Origin: JAVBTT01 sp031550325
Lineage (GTDB): Bacteria > Bacillota > Clostridia > Oscillospirales > UBA929
Reading direction: 5' to 3'
NCBI GenBank assembly: GCA_031550325.1
Contig: JAVBOR010000028.1
Location: 27,139-91,138 of the forward strand
DNA: 64,000 nt
Below, one piece after another: positions 23,990 to 32,280 of this stretch. A program made the translations under genes and the position numbers. Within the stretch, counting starts at the first letter, position 1; every line of letters starts with the position of its first letter. The notes below the pieces were generated by a model. It ran no database searches and had not been told where the DNA came from. It was given only the letters and a program-made list of their open reading frames with translations.

Positions 23990-25950
23990 TAATAATCTAC
24001 TCCTTCTATATCCACATATTTTGTCGTCAGGTTCAAAGGGGCAAATTCCTTTCCGCCGCTCTCGTAGAACTTGTTGTAAAACTCGACATATTGCAGGCGC
24101 GCGGCGTGGACATAGGTCCCGATAATGTTGATGCCGAAGTTGAGCACATGCCCGACCAGGAAGATCGCGATAAAGCCGAGCGTGCCGAAGACGATGTTGG
24201 CCCCGCCCATCATGCTGCCGATGATATTAAATACGCTGCCCAGCACGCCGCCGGTCAGCCCAAGCGCCATGAGCCGGGAATAGGATAAAACGTCCGACAG
24301 GTAGCCGGTCAGGTCGTACAGGCTCACAAGGCCCATGCCCAGCTTGCCTCCGATGGATTTGCTGCGCCTGCCCTGGGTGAGAATCAGCGCCGCAAAGCCC
24401 GCCACCATGACCCAAAACGTCCCGCCAAGCGCCAGCACGGCAAACCCGGCAAACAACAGCCACCACGAGCCCACGTCAAACAGCGCGTCCAGCGGTTTTT
24501 TGTCGCGGCAGAGCAGGTATGCTTTGACGCCCATGCCGAACAGCAGATGAATCACACCCAGCACGACGGCCACGATCAGAACATATTCGGGATGCACCAT
24601 GGGGTCAACGAGCTTCCAGACGCCGCCCTGAAGCAGAAAATCAGCCGGCGCGCCAAAATAGGTCTTGGCGACCACTTCGATAATGTCGGAGAAGAAGCTT
24701 CCAAAGATGACGCCCCACAGAATAGAAGCGCCGCCGCAAAGACCCATCAGCGGGAACATATACCGCACCATCGGCCCTTTGGGCTTGAGCTTTTTCGTGA
24801 CAAACAGGGAGATGGCGATCAAAATCAGGCCATAGGCCACGTCGGCGAACATCATGCCGAAGAAGAGCGCGTAAAATACCGAAATCAGCGGATTCGGGTC
24901 GGTGTTGCGATACATTGGCATCGCGTACATCTTGCTCACCATCATAAAGGGCCTGGTAAACGAGTTGTTGCGCAGCAGAATCGGGGGCTCGTCCTCTTCG
25001 CCCGGTTCCTCAAACGCCAGCGCGCAGTCGTGCGCGGAAAGCGCCTTCTGCAGCGGCTCGACCGCCGGTGCGGGGATCCAACCCTTTAAATAGAAGGTTT
25101 TCCCGGTGGACAGCAGCAGCTCGGCTGCCTCTTCCCGCGCGGCGGTGACGCCGAGATGGTCACAGGCCAGCTCAAGGTCTTCGCGCACCGATGCGTAGTC
25201 TGAAATGCCCTTTTGGATGGACTCGCGCTCCTGCCTGAGTTCCTCAAGCCGCTTGCGCAAAAGCAGCAGATTTTCCTCGGCGGTGCCGTCAACGTCCTTA
25301 AAGGCCATGCGTCCGAACGCAAATGATTTGAGGACGCCCGTGACGGTCTCTTCGACGGCCGGATGGTACATCACGCACAGATACTGCTGGTCGCTGTCGA
25401 TGCTGGACAAAAACACCTCAGCCAGCTCGGCCTCTCCGGCAAGCGTTCGGTCCAGCTCATCCAGGCTAGCAGCTGCCGGAATGACGCCAAAGACAATGTT
25501 CAGCGAGCGCAGCGGCGGGGTGTTAAGCGGGATGTCCAAAGCGCTCCAGGGCTGCAGCGTCGCCATGCGGTTTTGCAGCCTGCCCTCCTCGGCGTTGAGC
25601 GCGGTGATCTTCTTGCTCTGCATGCAAAGCTCCTCGGCCGTCTCAAGGGCCTCGACCAGCTTTTGCTCATCAAAAAACCGCTTTGCGCCCACCAGGGGGC
25701 GCGGGGTAAAGATGGATCTCTTTTTTTCGGAAAACCGCACAAGGGAGTCGATCGCGCTTTTCAGCGTGGCAAGATCTGCGCACGTCTGTTGGAGCTCGCC
25801 GGATCTGCGCCGCTGGAGCTCGGAAAAATCCTCGGGCTTTTCAGGCTCGTCGACTTGTACGCAACCGGCCCGCTGAAGCAGTCCAAGGATTGTTTTGCAG
25901 TCGGCCTCAAGCCCGAGCAGCTCAAAGTGACGCATTTTGACAATGGACAT
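23989..25950 (-). CDS. ntpI: V-type ATP synthase subunit I (a subunit)
   Basis: The 653-residue stator subunit that carries the two ion half-channels. The N-terminal cytoplasmic half (about 1-330) has coiled-coil segments that bind the peripheral stalk; the C-terminal half holds seven or eight membrane helices, starting at the PLISVFYALFFGMMFADVAYG segment. The essential arginine region SYSRLMALGLTGG is conserved. The C-terminal end (EFYNKFYESGGKEFAPL) is typical. Its ATG overlaps the ntpG stop as TAATG. Confidence 0.95.
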   Translation of the reverse strand: MSIVKMRHFELLGLEADCKTILGLLQRAGCVQVDEPEKPEDFSELQRRRSGELQQTCADLATLKSAIDSLVRFSEKKRSIFTPRPLVGAKRFFDEQKLVEALETAEELCMQSKKITALNAEEGRLQNRMATLQPWSALDIPLNTPPLRSLNIVFGVIPAAASLDELDRTLAGEAELAEVFLSSIDSDQQYLCVMYHPAVEETVTGVLKSFAFGRMAFKDVDGTAEENLLLLRKRLEELRQERESIQKGISDYASVREDLELACDHLGVTAAREEAAELLLSTGKTFYLKGWIPAPAVEPLQKALSAHDCALAFEEPGEEDEPPILLRNNSFTRPFMMVSKMYAMPMYRNTDPNPLISVFYALFFGMMFADVAYGLILIAISLFVTKKLKPKGPMVRYMFPLMGLCGGASILWGVIFGSFFSDIIEVVAKTYFGAPADFLLQGGVWKLVDPMVHPEYVLIVAVVLGVIHLLFGMGVKAYLLCRDKKPLDALFDVGSWWLLFAGFAVLALGGTFWVMVAGFAALILTQGRRSKSIGGKLGMGLVSLYDLTGYLSDVLSYSRLMALGLTGGVLGSVFNIIGSMMGGANIVFGTLGFIAIFLVGHVLNFGINIIGTYVHAARLQYVEFYNKFYESGGKEFAPLNLTTKYVDIEGVDY

Positions 25951-26264
25951 TACTGTGCCACAACCCTTCCCACGATCAGCGCCTGCGCGTCATTCATTCT
26001 GGCGCGCGCGGCCGTCTTAAGTGTCTGGCAATCCTGATCGGCTTTCAACAAAATGTCGGCGCTCTCGCGTTCGGCCTCGCTCTCCGCCTGCGCCAGCAGC
26101 TCGGCGTTTTGGATCTTGGCCTCGGCGTACACGCGGTCAAGCAGCTCGCGGCCGTACTGTTCTGTGTCGCTGATCATCTTGCGGGCGACAACCGCCTGCG
26201 CTGCCCGCTTTTGCTCCTGCTCATTTTCGGCGCGCGTGACCTGTTTAATGGCGTCCAGGGACAT
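25950..26264 (-). CDS. ntpG: V-type ATP synthase subunit G/H (peripheral stalk)
   Basis: A 104-residue, mostly helical, charged protein (AEAKIQNAELLAQAESEAER). It corresponds to the peripheral-stalk partner of subunit E, called G or H in different systems. It is the first gene of the operon, directly behind the promoter at 26297-26324 with GAAGGTG upstream of the ATG. Function is assigned from position and composition because this subunit is poorly conserved. Confidence 0.8.
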   Translation of the reverse strand: MSLDAIKQVTRAENEQEQKRAAQAVVARKMISDTEQYGRELLDRVYAEAKIQNAELLAQAESEAERESADILLKADQDCQTLKTAARARMNDAQALIVGRVVAQ

Positions 26265-26296
26265 GCATTCACCTTCTTTATGCGAGTATTCACTAT

Positions 26297-26324
26297 ATTA
26301 TATCAATATTTTTCCATTTGTCCA
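26297..26324 (-). promoter_or_regulatory. promoter of the V-ATPase operon
   Basis: Minus strand TGGACA (26324-26319), a 16-bp spacer and TATAAT (26302-26297), a perfect -10. It fires leftward into ntpG, divergent from the candidate RNA promoter at 26359. Confidence 0.7.
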
Positions 26325-26358
26325 GCTTTTTTTCTATTAATATGATCAACTTTGGAGA

Positions 26359-26387
26359 TTGCAGGTATAAAATGCCCGAATTATAGC
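26359..26387 (+). promoter_or_regulatory. candidate promoter of the RNA at 26394-26640
   Basis: TTGCAG (26359-26364), 17-bp spacer, TATAGC (26382-26387). Reasonable match facing right, away from the V-ATPase operon. Confidence 0.45.
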
Positions 26388-26393
26388 CAGAAA

Positions 26394-26640
26394 CAAGGAT
26401 AGCCAAGAATAAGAAGTTGCATGAGACCGGCCAGCAGGCTCTTCACTCCCGGACGCAGTACACCCCGTTCGTCTGGGGAACCAACGCCCTTCCGGCGGAC
26501 CTTTCGGGCCTGTGCAGGAAGCAACACAGGTTTCTTCCAGCATTTGGGAAGCAAGTTCTCTACGGGCGGGCCGCCTCTCACCGCCGTGGTCGTTTCCAAA
26601 ACCGCCCGAGATTATGACGAACTAGTCGCGGCGGTTTTCG
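26394..26640 (+). ncRNA. candidate structured non-coding RNA, about 245 nt
   Basis: A stretch without a believable gene, preceded by a promoter and ended by AAACCGCC (26599-26606) pairing with GGCGGTTT (26630-26637) plus T's, which looks like a terminator with a large loop. Inside are several local stems, for example ACGGGCGG with CCGCCGT (about 26562-26587) and a GGAAG...CTTCC arm (about 26517-26538). The possible reading frames through it have no ribosome binding site and odd composition (rich in Arg, Ser and Pro). The length and layout recall Firmicutes regulatory RNAs such as raiA-type RNA or 6S RNA, but I cannot assign a family from sequence alone. Confidence 0.45.
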
Positions 26641-26928
26641 ACCATTGGCGACAACCTGCCATTCCCGCCTGCCGTGCCCATCTCCTGCCATTCTTGCCGA
26701 AATCACCTTTTTTCATCCCACAGCGTTGCGCAAAACGCCGTTCGCGGCGGTCAACCCGTTGTGTCAGCTGTCCTCCTATCCCAAACACCCGGCACATTTT
26801 CCTTGCTTCCGGTATAAAACTACCCTCTTTAGGTAGTTGCTTTTGGCGCGGTCGCCCGCTACGATGGTTGTATTCCTGTTTTGCGGCCCAGGCAACCTGG
26901 CCAGAACAACGCCGGAAGGAGAATCTTT
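26641..26928. other. non-coding stretch with one small hairpin
   Basis: No gene with a ribosome binding site or recognisable domain is visible here. The only clear structure is AACTACC-CTCTTTA-GGTAGTT followed by GCTTTT (26818-26844), a possible weak terminator or leader hairpin ahead of the zinc-ribbon gene at 26929. Confidence 0.4.
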
Positions 26929-27189
26929 ATGCTGTGCGCCACATGTCGGGGAAGTCTTGAGTCGGTCATGGTGGAAAAAGAGCTGTCCTGCAGCTTTCAG
27001 GACCTCACCATGATGGTCCCGGCTTTTCGCTGCCCGCACTGCAACACCACCTGGATTTCAGATGACATCTGGCAATCGCTGAGCAGGCTGTGCAGTGAGG
27101 AAGTCATTGACCCCTTTGACATCCATCGGCTTTTAGAGTACGCCGACAGCAACGACTCTGAACCGCTGTTCAATCTGGGTCTGCTGTAA
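26929..27189 (+). CDS. small zinc-ribbon protein, YgiT/MqsA-like
   Basis: An 86-residue protein with two CxxC pairs, MLCATCRG at the N-terminus and FRCPHCNTTW at about residues 38-47, spaced as in YgiT-type zinc fingers (the N-terminal zinc domain of MqsA antitoxins). The C-terminal 35 residues (EEVIDPFDIHRLLEYADS) are acidic and have no helix-turn-helix that I can see, and no toxin gene is adjacent, so a toxin-antitoxin role is not supported. AAGGAG lies 8 nt before ATG 26929. Function unknown. Confidence 0.6.
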   Translation: MLCATCRGSLESVMVEKELSCSFQDLTMMVPAFRCPHCNTTWISDDIWQSLSRLCSEEVIDPFDIHRLLEYADSNDSEPLFNLGLL

Positions 27190-27339
27190 ATCGCCCCCTC
27201 ATGCCCGCAATGTGACTGCGTCAGTCTCTCACGCGTCCCTCGCGCTCCCGTCCTCTCAGTTTTCACGGGTTCGCTTGGGAAACGCGTTACCCTGACAGCA
27301 GCAGCGACTTTATCCTTCTTTTGTCAATATCGATTAAAT

Positions 27340-27702
27340 GCAGCTTTTCGACAGGCCGCCGACAAAAGCTGCCTCTTCTCTGCTTTGCGCGAAACCACGT
27401 CGAGCCTGACGCCGAAGGCGGAGGGTCCTCGCTGGAATGGAAACCGATAAAGATAGAACCACAACGCTTTCACGAATTCACTCCGGGAAAGTTCCTCTTT
27501 GCGCGTCTTCACAAAGACGTGAGCCGAACCCCCACTTTGTCAAAAAAAGTTTTTTGACGAGCTATAGACAAACCGATAAAGACAGAACCTCGACGCTTTC
27601 ACGGATTCACTCCGGGAAAGTGTTTCTTTGCGCGTCTTCACAAAGACGCGATCCTAGCCCCAGGCTGTCAAAGAACCCTTGGTTCTTTGACAGCCTGGGG
27701 CG
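27340..27702. repeat. palindrome mosaic with a 129-bp tandem duplication
   Basis: A gene-free stretch built from short inverted repeats. GCAGCTTTT...AAAAGCTGC (27340-27372) is followed by a GTCGAGCCTGACGCC module, then by two copies of a unit starting AAACCGATAAAGA at 27441 and 27570 (period 129 bp). Each unit has the CTTTCACG...TCACTCCGGGAAAG arm, the GCGTCTTCACAAAGACG palindrome, and a TGTCAAA-type palindrome whose sequence differs between copies while staying self-complementary. The last one, 27658-27700, is a 43-bp palindrome with CCCCAGGCTGTCAAAGAACC as left arm. Related blocks lie at 31745-32135, 36500-36672 and 63651-64000. Confidence 0.8.
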
Positions 27703-27795
27703 GCGCTTCCCTTTTTGCCTTGAGCCCTAAGTTGCTCTTAACGCATAGAAACCCTTCCGTTTTCATTCCATTTGACTCAAAACCATGCGAGATAT

Positions 27796-28680
27796 TCATG
27801 TTAGCTGAAGAATCGCGCGTCTTATGGCGCTGATATGCGCCGGCGTCGTGCCGCAGCAGCCCCCGATGATGTTGGCGCCCGCCCTGACAAGCTCTCCCAC
27901 CATGGCGGCCATCTGCTCGGGCGACTCGGGAAAAACCGTTCTGCCGTCCCTCTGCACGGGGAGACCTGCGTTTGCCTGCACCAAAATGGGCGTACATGGT
28001 TTTGCGGCCCGCATTTCCTCAATAATGGGCAGCATGGCCTCCATGCCGTTTCCGCAGTTGGCGCCAATGACGTCCGCTCCGGCGGCCGCGGCCGCAAGGG
28101 CAGCCGCAGTGGGCGAAACGCCCATCATCGTGCGGTACTCTCCGCGCGTTGTGCGCTCAAAGGTAAAGGTACAAAAAACCTCACAGCCCGTGTTTTCCTT
28201 GCAGGCCGAAATGGCGATCTCGGCCTCCTGAACGTCACTCATCGTCTCAATGCAAAGGACATCGGCCCCGCCGCTCTCCAGCGCGGAGGCCTGCTCCCGG
28301 TAGCTGTCGTACAGCTGCCGCTCTGTTACGTCCCCGGCAAAGAGCATGCGTCCGGTCGGCCCGATGGAGCCCGCGACCCAACGCTCCCCGGCCTCTTGCC
28401 GGGAGAGCCGGGCGGCTGCCCGGCCGAGCTCTTCGGCGCGGTCAGCCAGGCCGAAGTCCCCGAGCCTGAGACTGCTGCCGCCAAAGCTGTTTGTTCCGAT
28501 GATGTCCGCTCCGGCAGCCGCGTATTCCCGGGCGATGCGGCGCACGTCATCCGGGCGCGTGACACACCAGAGCTCAGGACACTGCCCCAGCTCAAAGCCC
28601 ATAGCCATCAGGCTTGTTCCCCACGCCCCGTCGGAGATCAGCAGCCTTCCCGATCCAAGCACCTCTGCGATCCTTACCAA
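27796..28680 (-). CDS. homocysteine S-methyltransferase domain protein
   Basis: A 294-residue zinc-dependent methyltransferase of the MmuM/MetH-N-terminal type, which makes methionine from homocysteine with S-methylmethionine or a corrinoid/betaine-type donor. The barrel motifs SDGAWGTSL, ADIIGTNSFGG and IGPTGRM are present. The three zinc-binding cysteines are Cys209 in GANCGNG and Cys275-Cys276 in GGCCGTTP. It starts at TTG 28680, with AAGGAGG 8 nt upstream; no ATG is nearby. As a stand-alone domain it probably works with a separate corrinoid protein or methylated small molecule; neither is encoded next to it. Confidence 0.85.
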   Translation of the reverse strand: MVRIAEVLGSGRLLISDGAWGTSLMAMGFELGQCPELWCVTRPDDVRRIAREYAAAGADIIGTNSFGGSSLRLGDFGLADRAEELGRAAARLSRQEAGERWVAGSIGPTGRMLFAGDVTERQLYDSYREQASALESGGADVLCIETMSDVQEAEIAISACKENTGCEVFCTFTFERTTRGEYRTMMGVSPTAAALAAAAAGADVIGANCGNGMEAMLPIIEEMRAAKPCTPILVQANAGLPVQRDGRTVFPESPEQMAAMVGELVRAGANIIGGCCGTTPAHISAIRRAILQLT

Positions 28681-28772
28681 CTGCCCGCCCTCCTTTTCGT
28701 TTTACTTAAGTATAAAAAGTAAAGCGGCGCCCTTTGCGGCCTTCCGGCGCGCAAAAAAACGCCACATATGTC

Positions 28773-29363
28773 TTATTCGATCCTCGCCCGTACGCGCAGC
28801 GGCAACCCAATCCCTTCCGCCACCGCCCGGCAGGCGTCCACGTCGGTCGTTCCCTCCACCACGCTGAGCACAACCTCCGGGACAAACCGCGCGGCCTTTT
28901 GCGCAAAATCGAGCAGCCCTGGATAGGCCTCCAGCCCAAACTCCGGGCTGCACAGCTCGGCGTATTCCCGCGCCGTCGGGCAGTTCAGTGAAATGGACAG
29001 GCAGTCGACTCTTCCCTCAAAGCGCGCAGAGACGTCCTCTCCGGCAATCAGGGAAGCGTGCCCGTTCGTGTTGACGCGCACGCGCACGCCTCGCGCCTTA
29101 AGCTTTTCAGCCAGCCAAAGCAGATCGTCCAGCCGCTCGGTCGGTTCTCCATAACCGCAGAAAACCACCTCGTCAAAAGCTTCCAGATCCTGCGCGTCCA
29201 GTTCCTCCCAAACCTCCTGGCGCAAGGGTTCCCGCTCCAGCCAAAGGCTTTGGGCGTCTCCGACGGCGGACTGACTCTCCCGGACGCAAAAAGAGCAGCG
29301 GTTGGAGCAGCGGTTGGTCAGATTGACATAGAGTCCTTTTCCCACGCGATATGTCACGGTCAT
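28773..29363 (-). CDS. radical SAM protein (TatD-associated type)
   Basis: A 196-residue compact radical SAM protein. NRCSNRCSFC near residue 18 supplies the three [4Fe-4S] cysteines in CxxxCxxC spacing. VVFCGYGEPTERLDDLL is the SAM-binding GGE-equivalent, and VRVNTNGHASLI the next strand. Its shortness and motif wording match the group sometimes labelled TatD-linked radical SAM; the tatD in this window is 14 kb away. Target unknown. AGGAGGAA precedes the ATG by 8 nt. It directly follows the coiled-coil gene (3-nt gap). Confidence 0.8.
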   Translation of the reverse strand: MTVTYRVGKGLYVNLTNRCSNRCSFCVRESQSAVGDAQSLWLEREPLRQEVWEELDAQDLEAFDEVVFCGYGEPTERLDDLLWLAEKLKARGVRVRVNTNGHASLIAGEDVSARFEGRVDCLSISLNCPTAREYAELCSPEFGLEAYPGLLDFAQKAARFVPEVVLSVVEGTTDVDACRAVAEGIGLPLRVRARIE

Positions 29364-29366
29364 TGC

Positions 29367-29837
29367 CTATTCCTCCGGGGCAAATTCCATCAGCTGGGCC
29401 ACCAGGCTGTCGCGCTCCTTCGTTAGGACAGCCATTTGCTGCTCCAGCGCGGCAATCTCGGCGTACAGCTCGTTGTTGTTCTCCACCAGATGCCCAAGCT
29501 GGTCGCGCAGGTCGGCCATTTGCTCCAAAAGCGTGTTGCGCGTGATTAAATCCTCGTTGACCTGCTCGCGCAGCTCGGCGTTCTCACGCTGCATTTTATC
29601 AAGACTCTGCAGCGCCGACACCGAAAACAGATTGTGCTGGGCCTGCGCGTCGCTGAGCGCGTTCTGCCCCTCGCGCTTTGTCTGGCTCAGAAACGACAAC
29701 AGCATAAGGACAATGGCCAGCGTGAACAGGCCGAGCGCGTAGAGCCAAAGATAACGAAGGCCCTTTTTCTTCGGCGGCAGCGCCTCTATCGCGGTGGGAA
29801 AATTCAGAATCGGAGGCTGCTTGTTTGACTCAGTCAC
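29367..29837 (-). CDS. single-pass membrane protein with coiled coil, function unknown
   Basis: A protein of 156 residues with a basic cytoplasmic segment (PPKKKGLRYL), one membrane helix (about residues 30-52) and then a long heptad-rich coiled coil (about 65-150, with LDKMQRENAELREQV and AALEQQMAVLTKERD). The layout recalls divisome or chromosome-associated scaffold proteins, but I do not recognise a family. I chose GTG 29837, because GGGAGG lies 8 nt upstream; a TTG at 29864 is also in frame. It is downstream of parA-parB in the same transcript, so a part in segregation or division is possible but unproven. Confidence 0.65.
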   Translation of the reverse strand: MTESNKQPPILNFPTAIEALPPKKKGLRYLWLYALGLFTLAIVLMLLSFLSQTKREGQNALSDAQAQHNLFSVSALQSLDKMQRENAELREQVNEDLITRNTLLEQMADLRDQLGHLVENNNELYAEIAALEQQMAVLTKERDSLVAQLMEFAPEE

Positions 29838-29884
29838 AATGGTTTCCTCCCGTGTAAAAATCAAATTGCTCCCCTTGTGATTGT

Positions 29885-30736
29885 CTATTTGATCTTAAAG
29901 ATCGACAATAGCGCTTCAAAATCGTCCGCGCCGTAAAACTCCAGTTCAATGCGCCCCTTTTGCTTGCCTGAGACAATGCTGACCTTGCGGCCCAGCAGCT
30001 CGGAGAGCCTGCGCTCATGTTCCTCAAGGTAGTTGACCGTGGTTTTTTCGGCACTTGCCGGCTCTTTTGCGGCCAGCGCCTTTTTGACCAGCGCCTCTGT
30101 CTGCCGAACCGAGAGATCCTCCTGCACGATCTGACTCGCCAGCGTTCTCTGCTGGCTTTCCGAAGACAGCGCGAGCAGTGCGCGGGCGTGCCCTGCGCTG
30201 AGCCTCCCGTCAGATACAAGTGCGCGGACGCTATCGGGCAGCGCGAGCAGCCTCAGCGCGTTGGCCACAGCCGGCCTGGATCTTCCGACCTGCCTGGAAA
30301 TATCCTCCTGCGTCAGCCCGAACTCTTCGGTCAGCCGCTTGAAGCCCTCGGCCTCTTCCAGCGGATTGAGGTCTTCCCTCTGCAAATTTTCAATCAAAGC
30401 CAGTTCCGTCACCCGGCGGTCGTCGGCGTCGAGGATGATCGCGGGCAGTTGGGTCAGTCCGGCCATGCGCGCTGCGCGCCAGCGACGCTCTCCGGCAATG
30501 ATCTGGTAGGTTCCGCCGGGCAGTCTGCGCACAAGCAGCGGCGTGAGCAATCCCTGTGCGCGGATGGAATCGGCCAGCTCGGCCAGCGCGACCTCGTCAA
30601 AGCTTTTGCGCGGCTGGTCAGCGTTGGGCTCCACCTCGGCGATGCGAAGCAACACGCTTGACGTCTCATTTTGCTGAACGGCGGCGTCGCCAAGCAGCGC
30701 GCCAAGACCGCGCCCCAGACCCTTTTTTACACTCAC
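29885..30736 (-). CDS. parB: chromosome-partitioning protein ParB/Spo0J
   Basis: A 283-residue CTP-dependent DNA clamp that loads at parS. The ParA-binding N-terminus KKGLGRGLGALLGD is followed by the CTP-binding motifs GLLTPLLVRRL and GERRWRAARMAG, NLQREDLNPLEEAEGF, the helix-turn-helix around LTQEDISRQVGRSRPAVANALRLL, and the C-terminal dimerisation domain. It overlaps parA by 4 nt. A perfect parS site lies 1.5 kb upstream at 32223. Confidence 0.96.
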   Translation of the reverse strand: MSVKKGLGRGLGALLGDAAVQQNETSSVLLRIAEVEPNADQPRKSFDEVALAELADSIRAQGLLTPLLVRRLPGGTYQIIAGERRWRAARMAGLTQLPAIILDADDRRVTELALIENLQREDLNPLEEAEGFKRLTEEFGLTQEDISRQVGRSRPAVANALRLLALPDSVRALVSDGRLSAGHARALLALSSESQQRTLASQIVQEDLSVRQTEALVKKALAAKEPASAEKTTVNYLEEHERRLSELLGRKVSIVSGKQKGRIELEFYGADDFEALLSIFKIK

Positions 30737-31500
30737 CCGGACTTGCCCCCGTTTCTTCGAATGATCTCCCCGGCGAGCTCGCTATAGCTCTCCGCGCCGC
30801 GGGAAGTACGGTCGTAATACTGCACCGGCATCCCGTGCGACGGCGCCTCCGACAGTCTGACGTTGCGCGGAATCACCGTTGCGTACAGCTTGCCCGGAAA
30901 ATGCCGCTTGACTTCCTCGGCCACCTGGAGGGAAAGATTGGTTCGCGCATCAAACATTGTCAGCAGAACGCCCTCAAGCTCAAGTTGCTCGTTGAGCTTC
31001 CCCTTGACCGCGCGGATGGTATACATAAGGTCCGACAGCCCTTCGAGCGCGTAATATTCGCACTGCACGGGAACCAAAATGGTATCGGCGGCGCACAGGG
31101 CGTTGAGCGTCAAAAGCCCGAGCGACGGCGGACAGTCGATGAGAATGAAGTCATACGCGTTTTTAACCCCATCCAGGGCTCTTTTTAAGCAAAACTCGCG
31201 ATCAGGCAGACTCATGAGCTCGACCTCGGCACCCGAGAGCGACTTGTTGGACGGCAAAACATCACCATACCGAGTCTGTCTAACGGCTTGTCCGGGCGGG
31301 ACAACACCGATGACCGCCTCATACACGCTCGGCGACACGCTCTTGCTCACGCCCATGCCCGACGTCGCGTTGCCTTGCGGATCAAAGTCGCACAGCAAAA
31401 CGCGCTGACCGCGCTCCTTAAGCGCACAAGCCGTGTTAACGCATGTGGTTGATTTGCCCACGCCGCCCTTTTGATTGGCAATGGCGATCACTTTGCCCAC
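30733..31500 (-). CDS. parA: chromosome-partitioning ATPase ParA/Soj
   Basis: A 255-residue deviant Walker ATPase. The signature lysine motif KGGVGKSTT is at residues 11-19, DFDPQGNAT forms the A' motif region and ILIDCPPSLG the Walker B. The start is GTG 31500, with ACAAGGGG upstream. It is the first gene of parA-parB-coiled-coil-radical SAM, with its own promoter. Together with ParB and parS it segregates newly replicated origins and, in Bacillus, also modulates DnaA. Confidence 0.96.
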   Translation of the reverse strand: MGKVIAIANQKGGVGKSTTCVNTACALKERGQRVLLCDFDPQGNATSGMGVSKSVSPSVYEAVIGVVPPGQAVRQTRYGDVLPSNKSLSGAEVELMSLPDREFCLKRALDGVKNAYDFILIDCPPSLGLLTLNALCAADTILVPVQCEYYALEGLSDLMYTIRAVKGKLNEQLELEGVLLTMFDARTNLSLQVAEEVKRHFPGKLYATVIPRNVRLSEAPSHGMPVQYYDRTSRGAESYSELAGEIIRRNGGKSG

Positions 31501-31531
31501 GTTAACACCCCTTGTCTTTGATTCGGTTCAC

Positions 31532-31561
31532 AGTATATCACATTACTCTTTGCCATTGCAA
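31532..31561 (-). promoter_or_regulatory. parAB promoter
   Basis: Minus strand TTGCAA (31561-31556), an 18-bp spacer and TATACT (31537-31532), 31 nt before the parA GTG. The following 180 bases (31562-31744) contain nothing I can assign. Confidence 0.6.
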
Positions 31562-31744
31562 TATAAAACACGAAATGTTTATATAAATGTACGGAAATAA
31601 TGCCACATACCCTCGTTTTGCCTGTACCGCAGCCCTCTGCGGACCGCAAAGGTTTTTTTGTACCCGCCTCTTTTTTGGGCTTCTTTTCGCGCTTGGGCTG
31701 AAGGCGGCAGGCGCTTTTTTGTGCTGAAACCCGGATGGGGATTA

Positions 31745-32135
31745 AGTTGTAAAGCGTTTCCGGCCTACTCCGGGGATAACCTTTTGCCGACCGCAGCGGT
31801 GCCTTGAGCCCGCCAGCGCCGTGTACGTGAGCGAGAGTTCCTTGACGATACAAGTGTGGCGGCCTCCGGTAGTCGGAGCCCGCCACAGACTGTCAAATAA
31901 GCCTGTGCGCCTTCGTTCTTTTCCTGGATTCGCGTCGAGCCTGACGCCGCAGGCGGCAGGTTCTTGCTGGACTGAATCCAGGAAAAATCGGAACCACAAC
32001 GGTTTCGGGAATTCATTTCTCGAAACCGTTTCCCTTCAAACCGCCTCAGCGGTTTGATCCTGCCCTCGTTTTGTCAAAGAATCAAAGGTTCTTTGACAGC
32101 CTATGGCGGCCTCCGGTAGTCGGAGGCCGCCATAG
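31745..32135. repeat. palindrome mosaic between parA and parS
   Basis: Gene-free sequence made of inverted repeats. TGGATTCG...CGAATCCA-like arms with the GTCGAGCCTGACGCC module lie at about 31924-31981, AACGGTTTCG...CGAAACCGTT at 31999-32031, AACCGC-CTCA-GCGGTT at 32039-32054, TGTCAAAGAATC/GGTTCTTTGACA at 32072-32098 and CTATGGCGGCCTCCG...CGGAGGCCGCCATAG at 32101-32135. An imperfect copy of the last, GTGGCGGCCTCCGGTAGTC, occurs at 31857-31885. No ribosome binding site or domain supports the small frames here. Confidence 0.8.
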
Positions 32136-32222
32136 CTCTTCACCATTACTTCTTCGCTTCTCTTTTCTGGTAGCGCCTTACGCCGATTTATGTAAACCAA
32201 TTGATGGTGCGCCTCTGGAAAA

Positions 32223-32238
32223 TGTTTCACGTGAAACA
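32223..32238. promoter_or_regulatory. parS centromere site
   Basis: TGTTTCACGTGAAACA is a perfect 16-bp palindrome and an exact match to the conserved parS sequence bound by ParB/Spo0J. It lies just downstream of noc, about 27 kb from oriC, the expected origin-proximal zone. I found no second copy in the window. Confidence 0.93.
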
Positions 32239-32280
32239 TTTTGGCGTTGTCAAGGAACCTCAACGCTCTTTGACGAGGGT

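Noticed and set aside
26421..26960. A 179-codon plus-strand open frame
   Set aside because: Composition is Arg/Ser/Pro-rich, no start signal is present, and it covers the candidate RNA and the following gene start.
26929..27189. Toxin-antitoxin module (MqsA-like antitoxin)
   Set aside because: The zinc-ribbon protein lacks a visible helix-turn-helix and no toxin gene lies on either side.
27441..27697. Tandem repeat that could suggest a CRISPR array
   Set aside because: Only two long units (129 bp) without short repeats and unique spacers, and no cas genes; it is part of the palindrome mosaic.
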